Assembly: GCA_013180625.2 (NCBI GenBank)
Contig: SNVD02008926.1
Coordinates: 276,752 to 340,751 of the forward strand
DNA from: Boswellia sacra
Taxonomy: Eukaryota > Streptophyta > Magnoliopsida > Sapindales > Burseraceae
Direction of reading: 5' to 3'
Length of the DNA stretch: 64,000 bases
Position 1 is the first letter of the stretch; every line of letters starts with the position of its first letter. The notes beneath the pieces are model-generated. The model was not told where the DNA came from. It ran no database searches and saw nothing but the letters and a program-made list of their open reading frames with translations. The position numbers and the translations under genes are program-made. This document shows, one piece after another, positions 12,401-21,698 of this stretch.

Positions 12401-13502
12401 AGCTTGTGCTGTTTGCCAGCAGAATAAATATTTAGCTACATCACCAGCTTGTCTGCTCCAGCCCTTGCCAATCCCTAATCAGGTTTGGGAGGATATTGCT
12501 TTGGACTTTATAGAGGGGTTACCAAGATCACAGGGGTACGACGCAATACTGGTTGTAGTGGATAGGTTGACTAAATACGGACACTTTATAGCATTGAAGC
12601 ACCCTTTCAATGCTCAATCGGTGGCTGCCATTTTTGCCAAGGAAATCATTAAACTACATGGGATTCCACGCTTAATCATATCTGATCGGGACAGAATATT
12701 TCTCAGCATCTTTTGGACTGAGTTGTTCAAGGTGCAGGGCACAACTCTTCAACGCAGCACAGCTTACCATCCGCAAACGGATGGACAATCTGAGGTTGTT
12801 AACCGCTGCCTAGAGACGTATCTGAGATGTTTTGTGGCTGGTAAACCACACCAGTGGGTAAAATGGTTGCATTGGGCAGAATATTGGTACAACACTTCCT
12901 ATCACACCTCGGCTAAGTCCACCCCATTCAAGTTATTGTATGGAAGGGATCCTCCACCATTGGTACGTTATGGATATAACTCTTCCACTGTTTCCACAGT
13001 GGAGGAATTGCTGGAAGAGAGAGATGCGATTCTTGATGAGCTGAAACAGAATTTGAATGATGCACAAAGTCGAATGAAGTTATGGGCTGATAGCAAACGT
13101 AGGGAGCTTCAATTTCAGGAGGGGGAGCTGGTTTATCTTAAGTTACAACCTTATAGACAGCAGACTATAGCCAGGCGCAGGAACGAAAAACTCAGCCCAC
13201 GATATTACGGGCCCTATCCTGTGGAAGCTAAAGTAGGGAAGACTGCCTATAGGTTGAGACTACCAGAAGGATCCGTAGTACACCCAGTCTTCCATGTTTC
13301 CCAGCTGCGGAAGGCAGTGAAAAATGCACCTGTTTCACCTCTCATTCCTACCCAACTTACTGCAGACCTGGAGTTGATGGTTGAGCCTGAAAGTGTGATA
13401 GGTGTGCGCCATAAGAAGGGAGAATCAGGACAAGTGCTTGAGGTTCTATCAAGTGGAAGGGTTTACCTGATTTTAAGGCTACGTGGGAGCAGCCTCAGTT
13501 AA
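9465..13502 (+). CDS. Retrotransposon Gag-Pol polyprotein (broken at both ends)
   Basis: A 1,345-codon open frame. Order by approximate residue: rest of the retrotransposon gag domain (1-100), zinc knuckle CYRCDEKFSPGHRC (189-203), aspartic protease with IDSGATHNF (272), reverse transcriptase (470-650) with FFDDILVYS near 612, RNase H with DTDASGLGVG (about 755), HHCC integrase zinc finger (945-990), integrase core with D, D (SDRDR, about 1073) and E (QTDGQSE, about 1110), and a C-terminal chromodomain start. The frame shifts near 13447, so the last residues are out of frame and the expected chromodomain codons continue in another frame to about 13560. It depends on suppression of the upstream stops to be translated with Gag; more likely it is inactive. 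Confidence 0.9.
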   Translation: MNEPEKLMAAAVSMEGEAFAWHKWEESRKPFRSWAELKEMLQEYFRENQEGLSEQFLGLRQDGTVREYRRQFERLASTMGYLPDHILEGQFINGLRPDIKAELKAFRPVGLDRIMMLAQRLECKNMALKGSRSINQFTDRRLSSNTIPAPSKAPGNTNYRTASVLEKIKNVAPFRRLTDAELQAKRDKGLCYRCDEKFSPGHRCRFRELQVMVVQEECEALLEEEEEPTEANRGNSPDPEIIELSMNSVVGLTSPKTIKLKGLIGGEEVVVLIDSGATHNFVSRALVRRIGLPIDHTDAYGVLLGTGDPVKGDGICKGITLTLQEIRIVEDFLPLDLGGIDLVLGMLWLENLGVIKFDCKALTMEFEVDGRRVLLQGDPSLCKSQVRLKSFIKAMRGGGQGMLLELSSISILTDSNSQNTIPVEVASIINHFQTVFSSPSQLPPSRGRDHAIILKEGTPPVSVRPYRYPQIQKDEIEKLVREMLAARIIRESSSPFSSPVLLVKKKDNSWRFCVDYRALNQSTIPDKYPIPVIDELLDELHGSRVFSKLDLKSGYHQIRIRAEDIHKTAFRTHDGHYEFLVMPFGLTNAPSTFQALMNDIFRKHLRRFVLVFFDDILVYSKSMEEHKHHLAIVLQILQEQQLYANLKKCLFAQARLEYLGHIISAEGVAVEDSKIAVVQQWPTPKSLKELRGFLGLTGYYRKFVKGYGSLAFPLTELLKKDSFGWNAKAEEAFEKLKQALTTVPVLTLPDFTQPFVIDTDASGLGVGAVLMQQNKPVAYYSHMLPSHQRLKSVYERELIAIVLAVQKWRPYLLGRKFIVRTDQRSLKYLLEQRLVSTENQKWLSKLLGYEFELQYKPGLENKTADTLSRHPEFTALSLSPSFNLGEIQTEITKDEELLKLKEAIVAGNPNQQGYTLVQGNLLYKGRLVLSKQSALIPKLLKEFHDSPLGGHSGLLKTIQRLSREFYWKGIRKDIKGYVEACAVCQQNKYLATSPACLLQPLPIPNQVWEDIALDFIEGLPRSQGYDAILVVVDRLTKYGHFIALKHPFNAQSVAAIFAKEIIKLHGIPRLIISDRDRIFLSIFWTELFKVQGTTLQRSTAYHPQTDGQSEVVNRCLETYLRCFVAGKPHQWVKWLHWAEYWYNTSYHTSAKSTPFKLLYGRDPPPLVRYGYNSSTVSTVEELLEERDAILDELKQNLNDAQSRMKLWADSKRRELQFQEGELVYLKLQPYRQQTIARRRNEKLSPRYYGPYPVEAKVGKTAYRLRLPEGSVVHPVFHVSQLRKAVKNAPVSPLIPTQLTADLELMVEPESVIGVRHKKGESGQVLEVLSSGRVYLILRLRGSSLS

Positions 13503-13548
13503 TCAGCACTCAGTTTCCTAATTTTCACCTTGAGGACAAGGTGACATG

Positions 13549-13563
13549 TCGGGGCGGGGGTAC
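13549..13563 (+). other. Polypurine tract
   Basis: A G-rich run GGGGCGGGGG followed by TAC lies directly before the 3' LTR, where the plus-strand primer of LTR elements is expected. Confidence 0.7.
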
Positions 13564-13971
13564 TGATAGGCCTCCAGTACAGCTTACTTACTCTAGGCGT
13601 CACAAGGATAGCGGAGGGAAAAGGGCAGAAGTGTGAATTTGTGGCTAATTGTTTCGGGTGCTGCTGTGCTGTTTTTTGGGGTGCTGTAGGAGTTAGTTAT
13701 TTTGTTACTTAGGGAATTGTGAAGTTAGTTACGGGATATATGAAGGAGAGAGAGTGAAGAGATAGAGAGATTATTCTGTTGATCATTGTTTTCAGATTGG
13801 GAGAGCTGGCAGGACTCTCGAATTTCCTGCCAAACACTCCAATATCATCCAATTTCTTCTTTCAGTTGCCTATCTTCTGTCTTTCTAAAATTCAATCAAC
13901 TCTTAAAAAAATCCTAGAATCCACCTACTGTGACGTGTGTGTGTGTGAGTGTGTGAAGTCTGTTCCTCACA
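13564..13971 (+). repeat. 3' LTR of the gypsy element
   Basis: A 408-bp repeat starting TGATAGGCCTCC and ending CCTCACA, followed by the target duplication GAAAG. It pairs with 8648-9053. Confidence 0.95.
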
Positions 13972-14224
13972 GAAAGATGCTTTTGCAATTTTATAGACTT
14001 GTATCCCTTCAATCACTATTAAAATATTAAATTAGTTTATGTCATTTGTCCAGTGCAGAGTTGCTTGTTGAGGACAGAATAGAGTACAATGATCTTGTAA
14101 ACTCTATAGAAGGTAAAAACTATTTCTTACGGTGGTTAACAGAATAAAGATTCTGATCAAAAGTATGGTACTCATGTTGTTACTTGAATTATTGTTATTA
14201 TTGTTATTTATATTCTGGTTTGCC

Positions 14225-14437
14225 TTTTCTTTTTCTTTTTTTTTTAAAAAAAAATGGTTAGAGTCCATTGGGCCCATGCAGAGTGCCCCCTCCACACGGA
14301 CTGTGTAAACCTCAGGCTGTAGCCTGCAGGCACAGCCTCTAGGACATGGTGCAATAAGAGCTGAACCTTAGATCTAATGCTTTTTAGACACTTGAAGTCT
14401 AGGACCAAGTGACTTTACCAGTAGGTCAACCCCTCGA
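14225..14437 (-). mobile_element. tRNA-derived SINE in an intron of copy B
   Basis: A 213-bp insertion absent from the matching intron of copy A. It is flanked by an 8-bp direct repeat GGTTTGCC (14217-14224 and 14438-14445). On the minus strand it begins with a GGGTTGACCTACTGGTAAAG segment resembling a tRNA A box. About 50 bases later it has GGTTCAGCTCT, a near-consensus B box. It ends in an A-rich tail, seen as a T/A run at 14226-14254. This is the layout of a plant SINE. The family name is not determined. Confidence 0.85.
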
Positions 14438-16508
14438 GGTTTGCCATTTGTTAATTGTTAATGTTCTCTGTTGCAGAAAAATTTATTTATAAATTGAAAA
14501 TTCTGAATTATGTTAGCACCAAATAGGTAGAGGCTTGATGATTTGATTCTGTTATTGCAAATGACTAACATCCAACAGAGGACAAAAATTATTAAAGAGT
14601 GTATTTAATATAAGCTGCTGTAAATTAATCCTGACTTGTATCACTATTTTTTAACTATATATGTTTATTAATCTATTGATAAATTTAGATATAGAAAGAT
14701 TCTTGTGCTTTGCTTTTTTTTAAATTTTGAGAACCTTTTTTGCTAAGGTTAATCTGCCTTAGTTATTTGAATGAATTCCAATAAGTGGTCAATAATTTAT
14801 AAGCGGTATGCTTTGAATTGCTTTCTTTTCTTGTTTTCAACCATGAACTACTACTTGGTTTAAAGGAACGAAGTAGTCGAATTGACAGCAGGCATGATAT
14901 TAAACTACATCCAGTGACAATGAGAAGCTCTATCCTAGGAGGTACTAGATAAACCGCCAACTGATTCAAGTTTGTTGTTTTCAACTGAACTGTGGATTTT
15001 AGAAGAAGAAACACCTAATGTAATTCAAAAGTCGTTCTTAATCTTTACTGAAAAGAAGAAAAAGGATTGTGTGCTTACTTTCCAATTATAGCCACTCTAG
15101 AAAAGGAAGTTTGTTACATAAGCTCTATTGGCTTGATGCCATGTGAAGTATAGACATCCATATTTTATTATCTTGAATCCAAATTCTGTTACCGGATAGT
15201 CAAAATATATATATATATATAACCAGCTGGAAAAATATTAATATCTATTGCATTTTGCAAACAAATCAGTAAGATTGAATCCAGTTTTCAACTGGGGAAA
15301 GACAACAGAAAGATTGTGCATTGATCTGCTTTAGCTGGTCCTAGGTACATGTTTGTCTGGGTAAAGCTTTTCATTTCTATGTGGACATTTGTGTTCTTAA
15401 TATTTTCATTCCTGCTTGGTTTTGTATTGGATGAACTTGCAACTTTGCATTGCCTTTGATTGGTTTCCATTAAAAATGACATGGTATGCTGTTGCTTACT
15501 TCTTGAATGATCTGTCTCCAGGAAAGACTACAGACTGTGTAGGAATCATGGCTGCATTTAGACTTAAAGGTCCATTTGATCATGTTGTTATTGTGGCAAC
15601 TACACACATTTATTGGTAGAGTGGTTCACTTCTAGCTATTATATTATTTGGTTTATTATGTGGTCTCCTCAATATTTTGAATTTAAGTTCTCAAGTTGTT
15701 ACGGATGTTGTTGTTTCTGCCCCACGGACCCAAAATTGGCTGATGTTAAGCTTGCACAAGCTAAGTATCTATTATCTCGCTTGGCTCAGTCTAAAACACT
15801 GGTATCAGACAGGTTTGAATGTAAACCTTCAGTGTTTGTGGCTGGTGACTTCAATTCAGTCCCAGATGATAAGGTTTCTACTACTCTTCACTTTTTCATA
15901 TCTAGTTTCTCTTTTTCATGCTTATGGTTTTTATATACATGTATACAAACTTTGATATGTCTAGAGTGAAATATTTCTGCAGTAAACCAAAGTGCAACTG
16001 GCAAGTATTATGTTTATATGGCTGCCTTGAGCTTCCTTTGAGCTTTCAGTATTTGATTTTTTGTTTGTTAATTTTGAGTTTTTATTTTCAAAATTTGGAA
16101 AGAATATGTGGTTGATTTTAATTTTTTTTTTTAATTTTAAAAATGATATGCGGTTAATATTGATTCTTATAATAGTTTTGAAAGTTCTTATCTTTTCAGG
16201 TCTACCAGCACCTCACTTCAGGCTACTCTTCCTCAACACCACTGGTGGAGTTTTCCGAAGAGCTTCCTATTCCCTTGTGCAGTGTATATGGTTTTACAAG
16301 AGGAGAACCACCATTTACAACATACACACCTAACTTCAAAAATACACTTGATTACATTTTCTTCTCTCCTTCTGTCTGCATAAAACCAGTCAGGACCCTT
16401 GAACTTCAAAACTCTGAGTCACCTGATGTTATTGGTGGATTACCCAATTACTACCATCCAAGTGATCATCTCCCAATTGGTGCTGAATTTAAAATCTCCA
16501 GGAAATAA

Positions 16509-17103
16509 AATTCATGAAAGAGTTAAATACGTTAATCTTTATATTATTATAATTTGAACTTAACTCACTTTGATTCAGTCAGTTGTATGATTGCTACAAT
16601 GGAAATTTAGTCCTGACAGACCTGTGTCCAACTACGAACGGGAAAGCGTAATTCTATGCTCACGCTTGCATCTCAACTCCGTTTGAATCCTAATTGAGTT
16701 GACTCTTGTTTAAGGTTGTTAGGAAACAAATTTGGGAATACTAAATGAGACCATATATAAATTTTCTCCATTGATACGTATGGAGTCCCTCATTTGGTAT
16801 TAGCTTTGTCACTATTTCTTATTTGTTGATCTTTTATCTAAAAATTTTGTGACGATTGTCTCATGAGCATGGTATTAAGATTCTCTTATGTTCCAGATAT
16901 GCAAAACATGAGAATAATTCCCCAGCAGGAAAATGAAATGGTGTGCTGAATGCTGTTATATTCTGGATATGTTAGATCAGAATCAAACTGTTTCTGTTGA
17001 TACTTTAATCTATTTCTGTACTGTAGTTCAATGAAAATACATTAAAACATTTTCTAACTTATTTTATATTTATTATTCTATTAATTATTTATCTTATGAT
17101 TTG
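16509..17103. other. 3' flank of copy B
   Basis: Non-coding DNA that aligns with the 3' flank of copy A (about 4324-4880), showing that the tandem duplication includes downstream sequence. No gene is seen. Confidence 0.7.
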
Positions 17104-17836
17104 TGTTAGTGTCAAATATGACACTTATACATGTGCCATGCATATTATTGATTTTAGATAAACTTGTAATTAAAACATCGGTTTATATTATTTCTTATTT
17201 TACTATTTCTAGAAGTCTTTATCCGGAAGCATTATATTCATATTGAATATCACTCTTAAGATTAAGATATTACTCTATTATTCTACTTCACTTAGGGGTA
17301 CATTTTATTAGAGCCCTAATTTATTTAGGAGTTTATTTATATCACTTTCTATATTATTGATCATTATCCTATTCTTACCAATTGAGTTTGATTGAGATTC
17401 TACTGGATATTGATGAGAAGGGCAATTGAACACACTTGTTATTTCCTATTCAACACCAAAATTGAAATGTGTTGTGATCGTGCATAAATTTTGATTAAGT
17501 CTGTTTGGAAGAAATTACGAGTTGAGTGTTTATATAACTCAGTGTCAGACATCGTTGTTATATGTTACTTAACAGTGTATTGTTAAGTTATTAAGATTTT
17601 ATTTTACGAAAGTTAGGTTAGTGTGTGAGAGTGAGTCAGCACTATAAACGCACCTAAAAATTGTACAAACAAGAACTTATTCAGTGGACGAAGGTTTTAA
17701 TAATCAAATCACGTAAATTCTCGTGTGTCATTTTATATTATAATTTGTTGTTATATTACGAATAAATAATTAATACTTTCAAATCTCACAATTTAATTTG
17801 ATTAAGTCTTTTGAATCATTAATAAATATCCCAACA
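17104..17836. mobile_element. Solo-LTR-like insertion
   Basis: Copy A reads straight through this point (about 4898-4908), whereas copy B has 733 extra bases. These begin TGTTAGTGTC and end ATCCCAACA, i.e. TG...CA termini typical of an LTR. The insert opens with a short inverted repeat, GTGTCA-AATA-TGACAC. No coding sequence is present. I could not find a clean 5-bp target duplication (left ATTTG, right GTTGT), so another origin is possible. Confidence 0.5.
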
Positions 17837-18940
17837 GTTGTCGAACCTAGAGGAAATCTTTGATTCCGTCACCGCAATTGAATTTTAAAACGCATTTAAA
17901 TGAAAATCACTTAAGTTTAGCCACCAGAGTTGAATAAACTCATCATCATCAGTCAATAAATTGACACTTGGCTTGACAATTCGTTAGTGCTTTTGTTCTT
18001 TGCAAACCTCATAGCCAATTCTTCACAATTACAAGCACTACCAGAGTATTTCTGACAATGTTTCCTATACTTTGGGAATTGAATACGGAATTATAGTACC
18101 CCCATAAACAAGTCATTATTGGCATGTGACGCAACTTACCCATTTGGGTCTGGTTAAGCAGTTAAAATTTTACATTGAATCATACAAAGTTTCGACTTCT
18201 TCGAGATCAGATATTTTGGTGTTGTATCTTAAAAATTTTCTCTAATTGTAAGTGATTTAGTTACACTTTTTAATTAAAATCTCGACAAACGAGAAAGATA
18301 ATAAATATAGTATTAAATAGATTGGAAATTGTCCGAAGGACTATAATTCGATGCACACTTTTGACGATTGCTAGTCCCAAATGCAATAAATACTCCTAGC
18401 AATGATTACCCTAATTTCCCAGAAAAGCATGCAATCTCCCTCACTTTAACATGTTGGGTTGCGTATGACATAGTGCAAACAAATACAATTATGCTGTCCG
18501 CCAAACTTGACGATCCACATTTAGATTTTTTCTTGTGATCAAATTATTTCTGATATAGGAGCATTTGAAGGATCTGGATCCATTAACAAAAGCAAAGACA
18601 AAAAGACAAAGAGGAGAGGGCTAAGGTATGGCAGCTAACTAGGCAGTCGATATTATTCCCCACCACTACACAACTCCACTCCAATTAACTGCATCAAATT
18701 CGATTATTCTTGTTGAATAAATTTTGAATTCCCATTTGCATGCATAACACATTATTCTGAATCCAAACCAATCTTGCTAGTTGGTACCTCATAATTTGCT
18801 TCCCCATAAAAAATTTGGCCTTTTGCTAGTCCTTTGACGTCATGACATTGACATTAGTGATCTCTATCATATACATGGAGGGACCAATAATTTATAGAAG
18901 CCGATATTCATTGTTTACAGTAGTTGATTATTTTTAACTT
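17837..18940. other. End of the tandem duplication and BAHD upstream region
   Basis: Similarity to copy A's flank resumes at GTTGTCGA and fades near 18060. The rest is AT-rich upstream DNA of the acyltransferase gene, without recognisable coding sequence. Confidence 0.6.
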
Positions 18941-18949
18941 GGAAAACAA

Positions 18950-19145
18950 TTAAAAAAATAACTTAAATTAGCGATTTTTTTTATAAATAATCTTTCTAAA
19001 AATTTGTATACTATAATCCTATCCAACGTTCGACAGAACTATATCAGATAGGTATATCAGATATATAGAGTTTGATACTCGATAAAGGTTGATGATATAC
19101 AAATTTTTAAAAAAATATTATTTTTACTATCCACATTTAAATGAA
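18950..19145. repeat. Foldback/MITE-like repeat upstream of the BAHD gene
   Basis: The halves around 18985-19035 and 19075-19135 are imperfect inverted copies sharing AAAAATTTGTATA, with a short centre holding repeated ATCAGATA. This is consistent with a small inverted-repeat transposon about 160 bp before the start codon. Boundaries and target duplication are not clear. Confidence 0.4.
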
Positions 19146-19234
19146 ATTTGGGGTTCAGGGCATTCACTGATTCCTCGTGGGGATGATGTGATCATACCCT
19201 GTACAAGCCAGATTTTTTCATCACGTTAAACTTC

Positions 19235-19240
19235 TATAAA
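19235..19240 (+). promoter_or_regulatory. Probable TATA box of the BAHD gene
   Basis: TATAAA lies 61 bp before the chosen ATG at 19301, a usual plant promoter distance for a short leader. Confidence 0.45.
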
Positions 19241-19300
19241 TTGTCATTCTATTGAGATTTGCTTTGTATCTTTTATCACTCTAAAAGCCTGCCCGTTCCA

Positions 19301-20668
19301 ATGGAAATGGAAGCTTTACCACACGAAAATTTTGATGTAAACTTCAGTACAAGAAGTGTGATCAAAGCTTCAGGTCCACTCCCGGAACCCCATATCCTGA
19401 GTCTCTCAAACCTTGACTTGCTTTCCGGCCGTTATCCAGTAACATACTTCTACTTCTACCGCAAGTCCCCTGACAAGAACTCTGCCTTCATCACTGATAC
19501 CCTTAAGAACTCCCTTGCCAAAACTCTAACCTATTATTACCCCTTTGCTGGTAGAACCATTCAGAACCCAGATACTGATGAGCCTGAGATTGTATGTGAC
19601 AACACTGGTGCTTTGTTTTTAGAAGCAAAAGCTAATATCTCTTTGAAGCATCTTGACTTCTACAACCTCAATCACTCATTCTCGGGAAAACTAGTCTCTA
19701 TCAAACCAGACTTCCCTTTGCAAGTCCAAGTAACAATTTACACTTGTGGAGGAGTTTCGGTTACCGCTAGTTTCGATCATGCACTTGGCGATGGAACTGC
19801 CTTTGGCAAATTTCTTGTCTCCTGGTCTGAAATAGCTCGACAGAAGCCATTGACTTGCATCCCGGATCATGGGAGAAGCCTCCGAGCTCGTTGCCCTCCC
19901 ACTTACCACCCTTCCCTTGACCGAACCTTTGTCAAGTGCAGCAGCTTGGAAGAGATTATGAATCCCCAAGCAGCAGGGAAAATCACGCTCAAGCGTCTTT
20001 ATTACATCGATGCCTCGAGCGTGAAGGCATTGCAACAACTTGCATGTGTGAATGGTAAGAAGAGAACACAAATCGAGGCTTTCTCAGCCTACGTATGGAA
20101 GATCCTGGCCACAACCATTGATGATCAAAACCACGAAAAGTGCAAGATGGGTTGGTTAGTTGATGGACGCAGCAGAATTCATGGAAGTCAAAGCTGCATG
20201 TCAGGTAATTACATAGGCAATGTCTTGTCTATGGCACAAGGAGAGGCAAGTGTAAAAGAACTGAAGCAAGGCTCTTTATCAGATATTGCCAACAAGGTTC
20301 ATGCATCTATAGCAAAGGTGGCCAACGAGGAACACTTCTTGGATTTGATTGACTGGATCGAGTGCCACAGGCCTGGACTGATGCTATCGAGAATGGTGTT
20401 GGGGGGAGATGGTCCAGGTCCAGCAGTTGTTGTGTCATCAGGCCGCAGGTATCCAGTGGCTGAGGTGGACTTTGGGTTCGGAAATCCCGTGCTGGGAACA
20501 ACTAGTACAACTCTAGAGAGGATTGGAGTTGGTTACATGAACCAGAGGCCGAGTGCGAGTTGTGATGGGTCCTGGATTGTGTCTGCTATCTTGTGGCCGG
20601 AACTCGTTGCTGCCCTGGAGTCTGATACAATTTTTCAACCCCTGTGTGCCTCTCATCTTCATCTTTAG
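19301..20668 (+). CDS. BAHD (HXXXD-type) acyltransferase
   Basis: A 455-aa single-exon protein of the BAHD family: cytosolic enzymes that move an acyl group from acyl-CoA to an alcohol or amine of specialised metabolism. The catalytic HXXXD is HALGD near residue 160 (SFDHALGDGTAFG), and the structural DFGWG motif appears as DFGFG near residue 390. Length is normal for the family. Start chosen at ATG 19301 (MEMEALPHENF); the open frame continues 14 codons further 5' without another ATG. It resembles the Arabidopsis HXXXD protein beside CCR4-4 (At1g31490, from memory). The Trp-to-Phe change in DFGWG is conservative. Acceptor and donor cannot be predicted. It looks intact. Confidence 0.92.
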   Translation: MEMEALPHENFDVNFSTRSVIKASGPLPEPHILSLSNLDLLSGRYPVTYFYFYRKSPDKNSAFITDTLKNSLAKTLTYYYPFAGRTIQNPDTDEPEIVCDNTGALFLEAKANISLKHLDFYNLNHSFSGKLVSIKPDFPLQVQVTIYTCGGVSVTASFDHALGDGTAFGKFLVSWSEIARQKPLTCIPDHGRSLRARCPPTYHPSLDRTFVKCSSLEEIMNPQAAGKITLKRLYYIDASSVKALQQLACVNGKKRTQIEAFSAYVWKILATTIDDQNHEKCKMGWLVDGRSRIHGSQSCMSGNYIGNVLSMAQGEASVKELKQGSLSDIANKVHASIAKVANEEHFLDLIDWIECHRPGLMLSRMVLGGDGPGPAVVVSSGRRYPVAEVDFGFGNPVLGTTSTTLERIGVGYMNQRPSASCDGSWIVSAILWPELVAALESDTIFQPLCASHLHL

Positions 20669-21698
20669 TGCTAACTCCATGTCATCATAATTGGAGGATG
20701 TCATCATAATTGGAGGTTACTATATAAATCTAAAGTTAGTGTGCATAATTCATAGATTGCTAAAATCTTATGTGAAATATTCAAATATCAACCATGCCAG
20801 TTGATGCTCCATCACTTAACCTCCAATGACCTTGTGTCCTTTGGGACGAATGTTGGTAGGTATCATACACGTGCTAATTAAAATCCAATCAGGAGACTGG
20901 GGAGGCATGACTTGTACTATTCCTTTACAATTGTAACCTTGTTATTTTTTTAATTTTATTTGTGATGCTATAAAGTATATAATTGTGAAAATACAATTAC
21001 AAATTGGTTGTGGATTTTATTAGGGTAATATAATAAAAGATCATTAAGGTTAATTATTTCGTTAATTTCCCGACCTTTTAATTAAAAATCAACAATCTTC
21101 CTTATAGTTTTAGAATTTTGGGACTTGTCAATTGTAGACTTTGTAAAGGGAGGTTATCAAAATTACCCCAAGACCATTATCCGAAATTAATTGTCATTAG
21201 TTTGATACCTATCATGGACTTAATGGATTTGCGAATGTAACTGTACATAGTTTGTTGCCATAATAAAAAATTCCATATTTCGGGCCATACTACTGATTAG
21301 TACTATGTTTTTACTATTTTCATACATTTATGCTTCATATATACACATAAATAATAAGTTCAGTTTTATGCAAACATTGCTCAAAAGCAGCTTACAGATT
21401 ATTTTGAAGTTTAGAATTTGTTTATCGAGAAGAAAGTCTGCCTACATTTTGCAAATTCCAGCCTTTTTGGTCCGTAGCCCCAAAAGGCTATAATTTAATG
21501 TTCAGGGTTGAATTAAGCCCCACCGCCCAATGCCTAGAAGCCCAAATGCACCTAAAATACTGGCATCACAGGATGCTTTTAGCTTTGATATTCAAATTTA
21601 ACCATCTAAATCCTTTTTATCCAATAATCTTAAAATAATAATTAAAAAAATTTGATGCAAAAGATACGAGCAATCATAAAAAACTACCCCTCAGCTTT
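20669..21698. other. Intergenic DNA after the BAHD gene
   Basis: AT-rich sequence. A short direct repeat of TGTCATCATAATTGGAGG occurs just after the stop (about 20680-20716), and the first part is probably the 3' UTR. No further gene is seen. Confidence 0.5.

Larger units (their letters stand above)
8648..13971 (+). mobile_element. Ty3/gypsy chromovirus LTR retrotransposon (Reina-like), complete but mutated
   Basis: A 5,324-bp LTR element lying sense in an intron of copy B. It is flanked by a perfect 5-bp target duplication GAAAG (8643-8647 and 13972-13976). LTRs are 8648-9053 and 13564-13971, both starting TG and ending CA. The primer site TGGTATCAGAGC (9057-9068) matches the 3' end of initiator methionine tRNA, and a G-rich purine tract precedes the 3' LTR. 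Order gag-protease-RT-RNase H-integrase, short LTRs and a degenerate chromodomain suggest a Reina-type chromovirus. Two in-frame gag stops and a late frameshift make it non-autonomous. The LTRs differ at about five substitutions and one 2-bp indel. Confidence 0.95.
6586..16508 (+). pseudogene. CCR4-4/HESPERIN-like gene copy B, transposon-disrupted
   Basis: Second, decayed copy of the exonuclease-fold gene. Recognisable exons: a first exon 6586-6664 (MSGKAPIRPKFIPAEGADID, donor GACG|GTGAGG), 7592-7661 (W-K-T-W-S-K type), 7873-about 7979 (ELDKFYKGN...GCGIFYK), 14055-about 14160 (LLVEDRIEYND), 15522-15615 (DCVGIMAAF...THIYW), 15726-15873 (GDFNSVPDD) and 16200-16508 (VYQHLT...SDHLPIGAEF). Lesions: a 5.3-kb retrotransposon in the third visible intron; one extra base after GAAGGTAAAA near 14115, giving a TAA stop; loss of the codons matching DLNDPYVRLKR near 15522; and the acceptor before 15726 changed from CAG to CAC. 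I also could not find the SYNILAQ exon between 6665 and 7590. The late exons remain well conserved, so decay is fairly recent. Confidence 0.85.

Noticed and set aside
14763..15014. 83-codon minus-strand open frame in an intron of copy B
   Set aside because: No family resemblance, and the matching intron of copy A does not preserve it.
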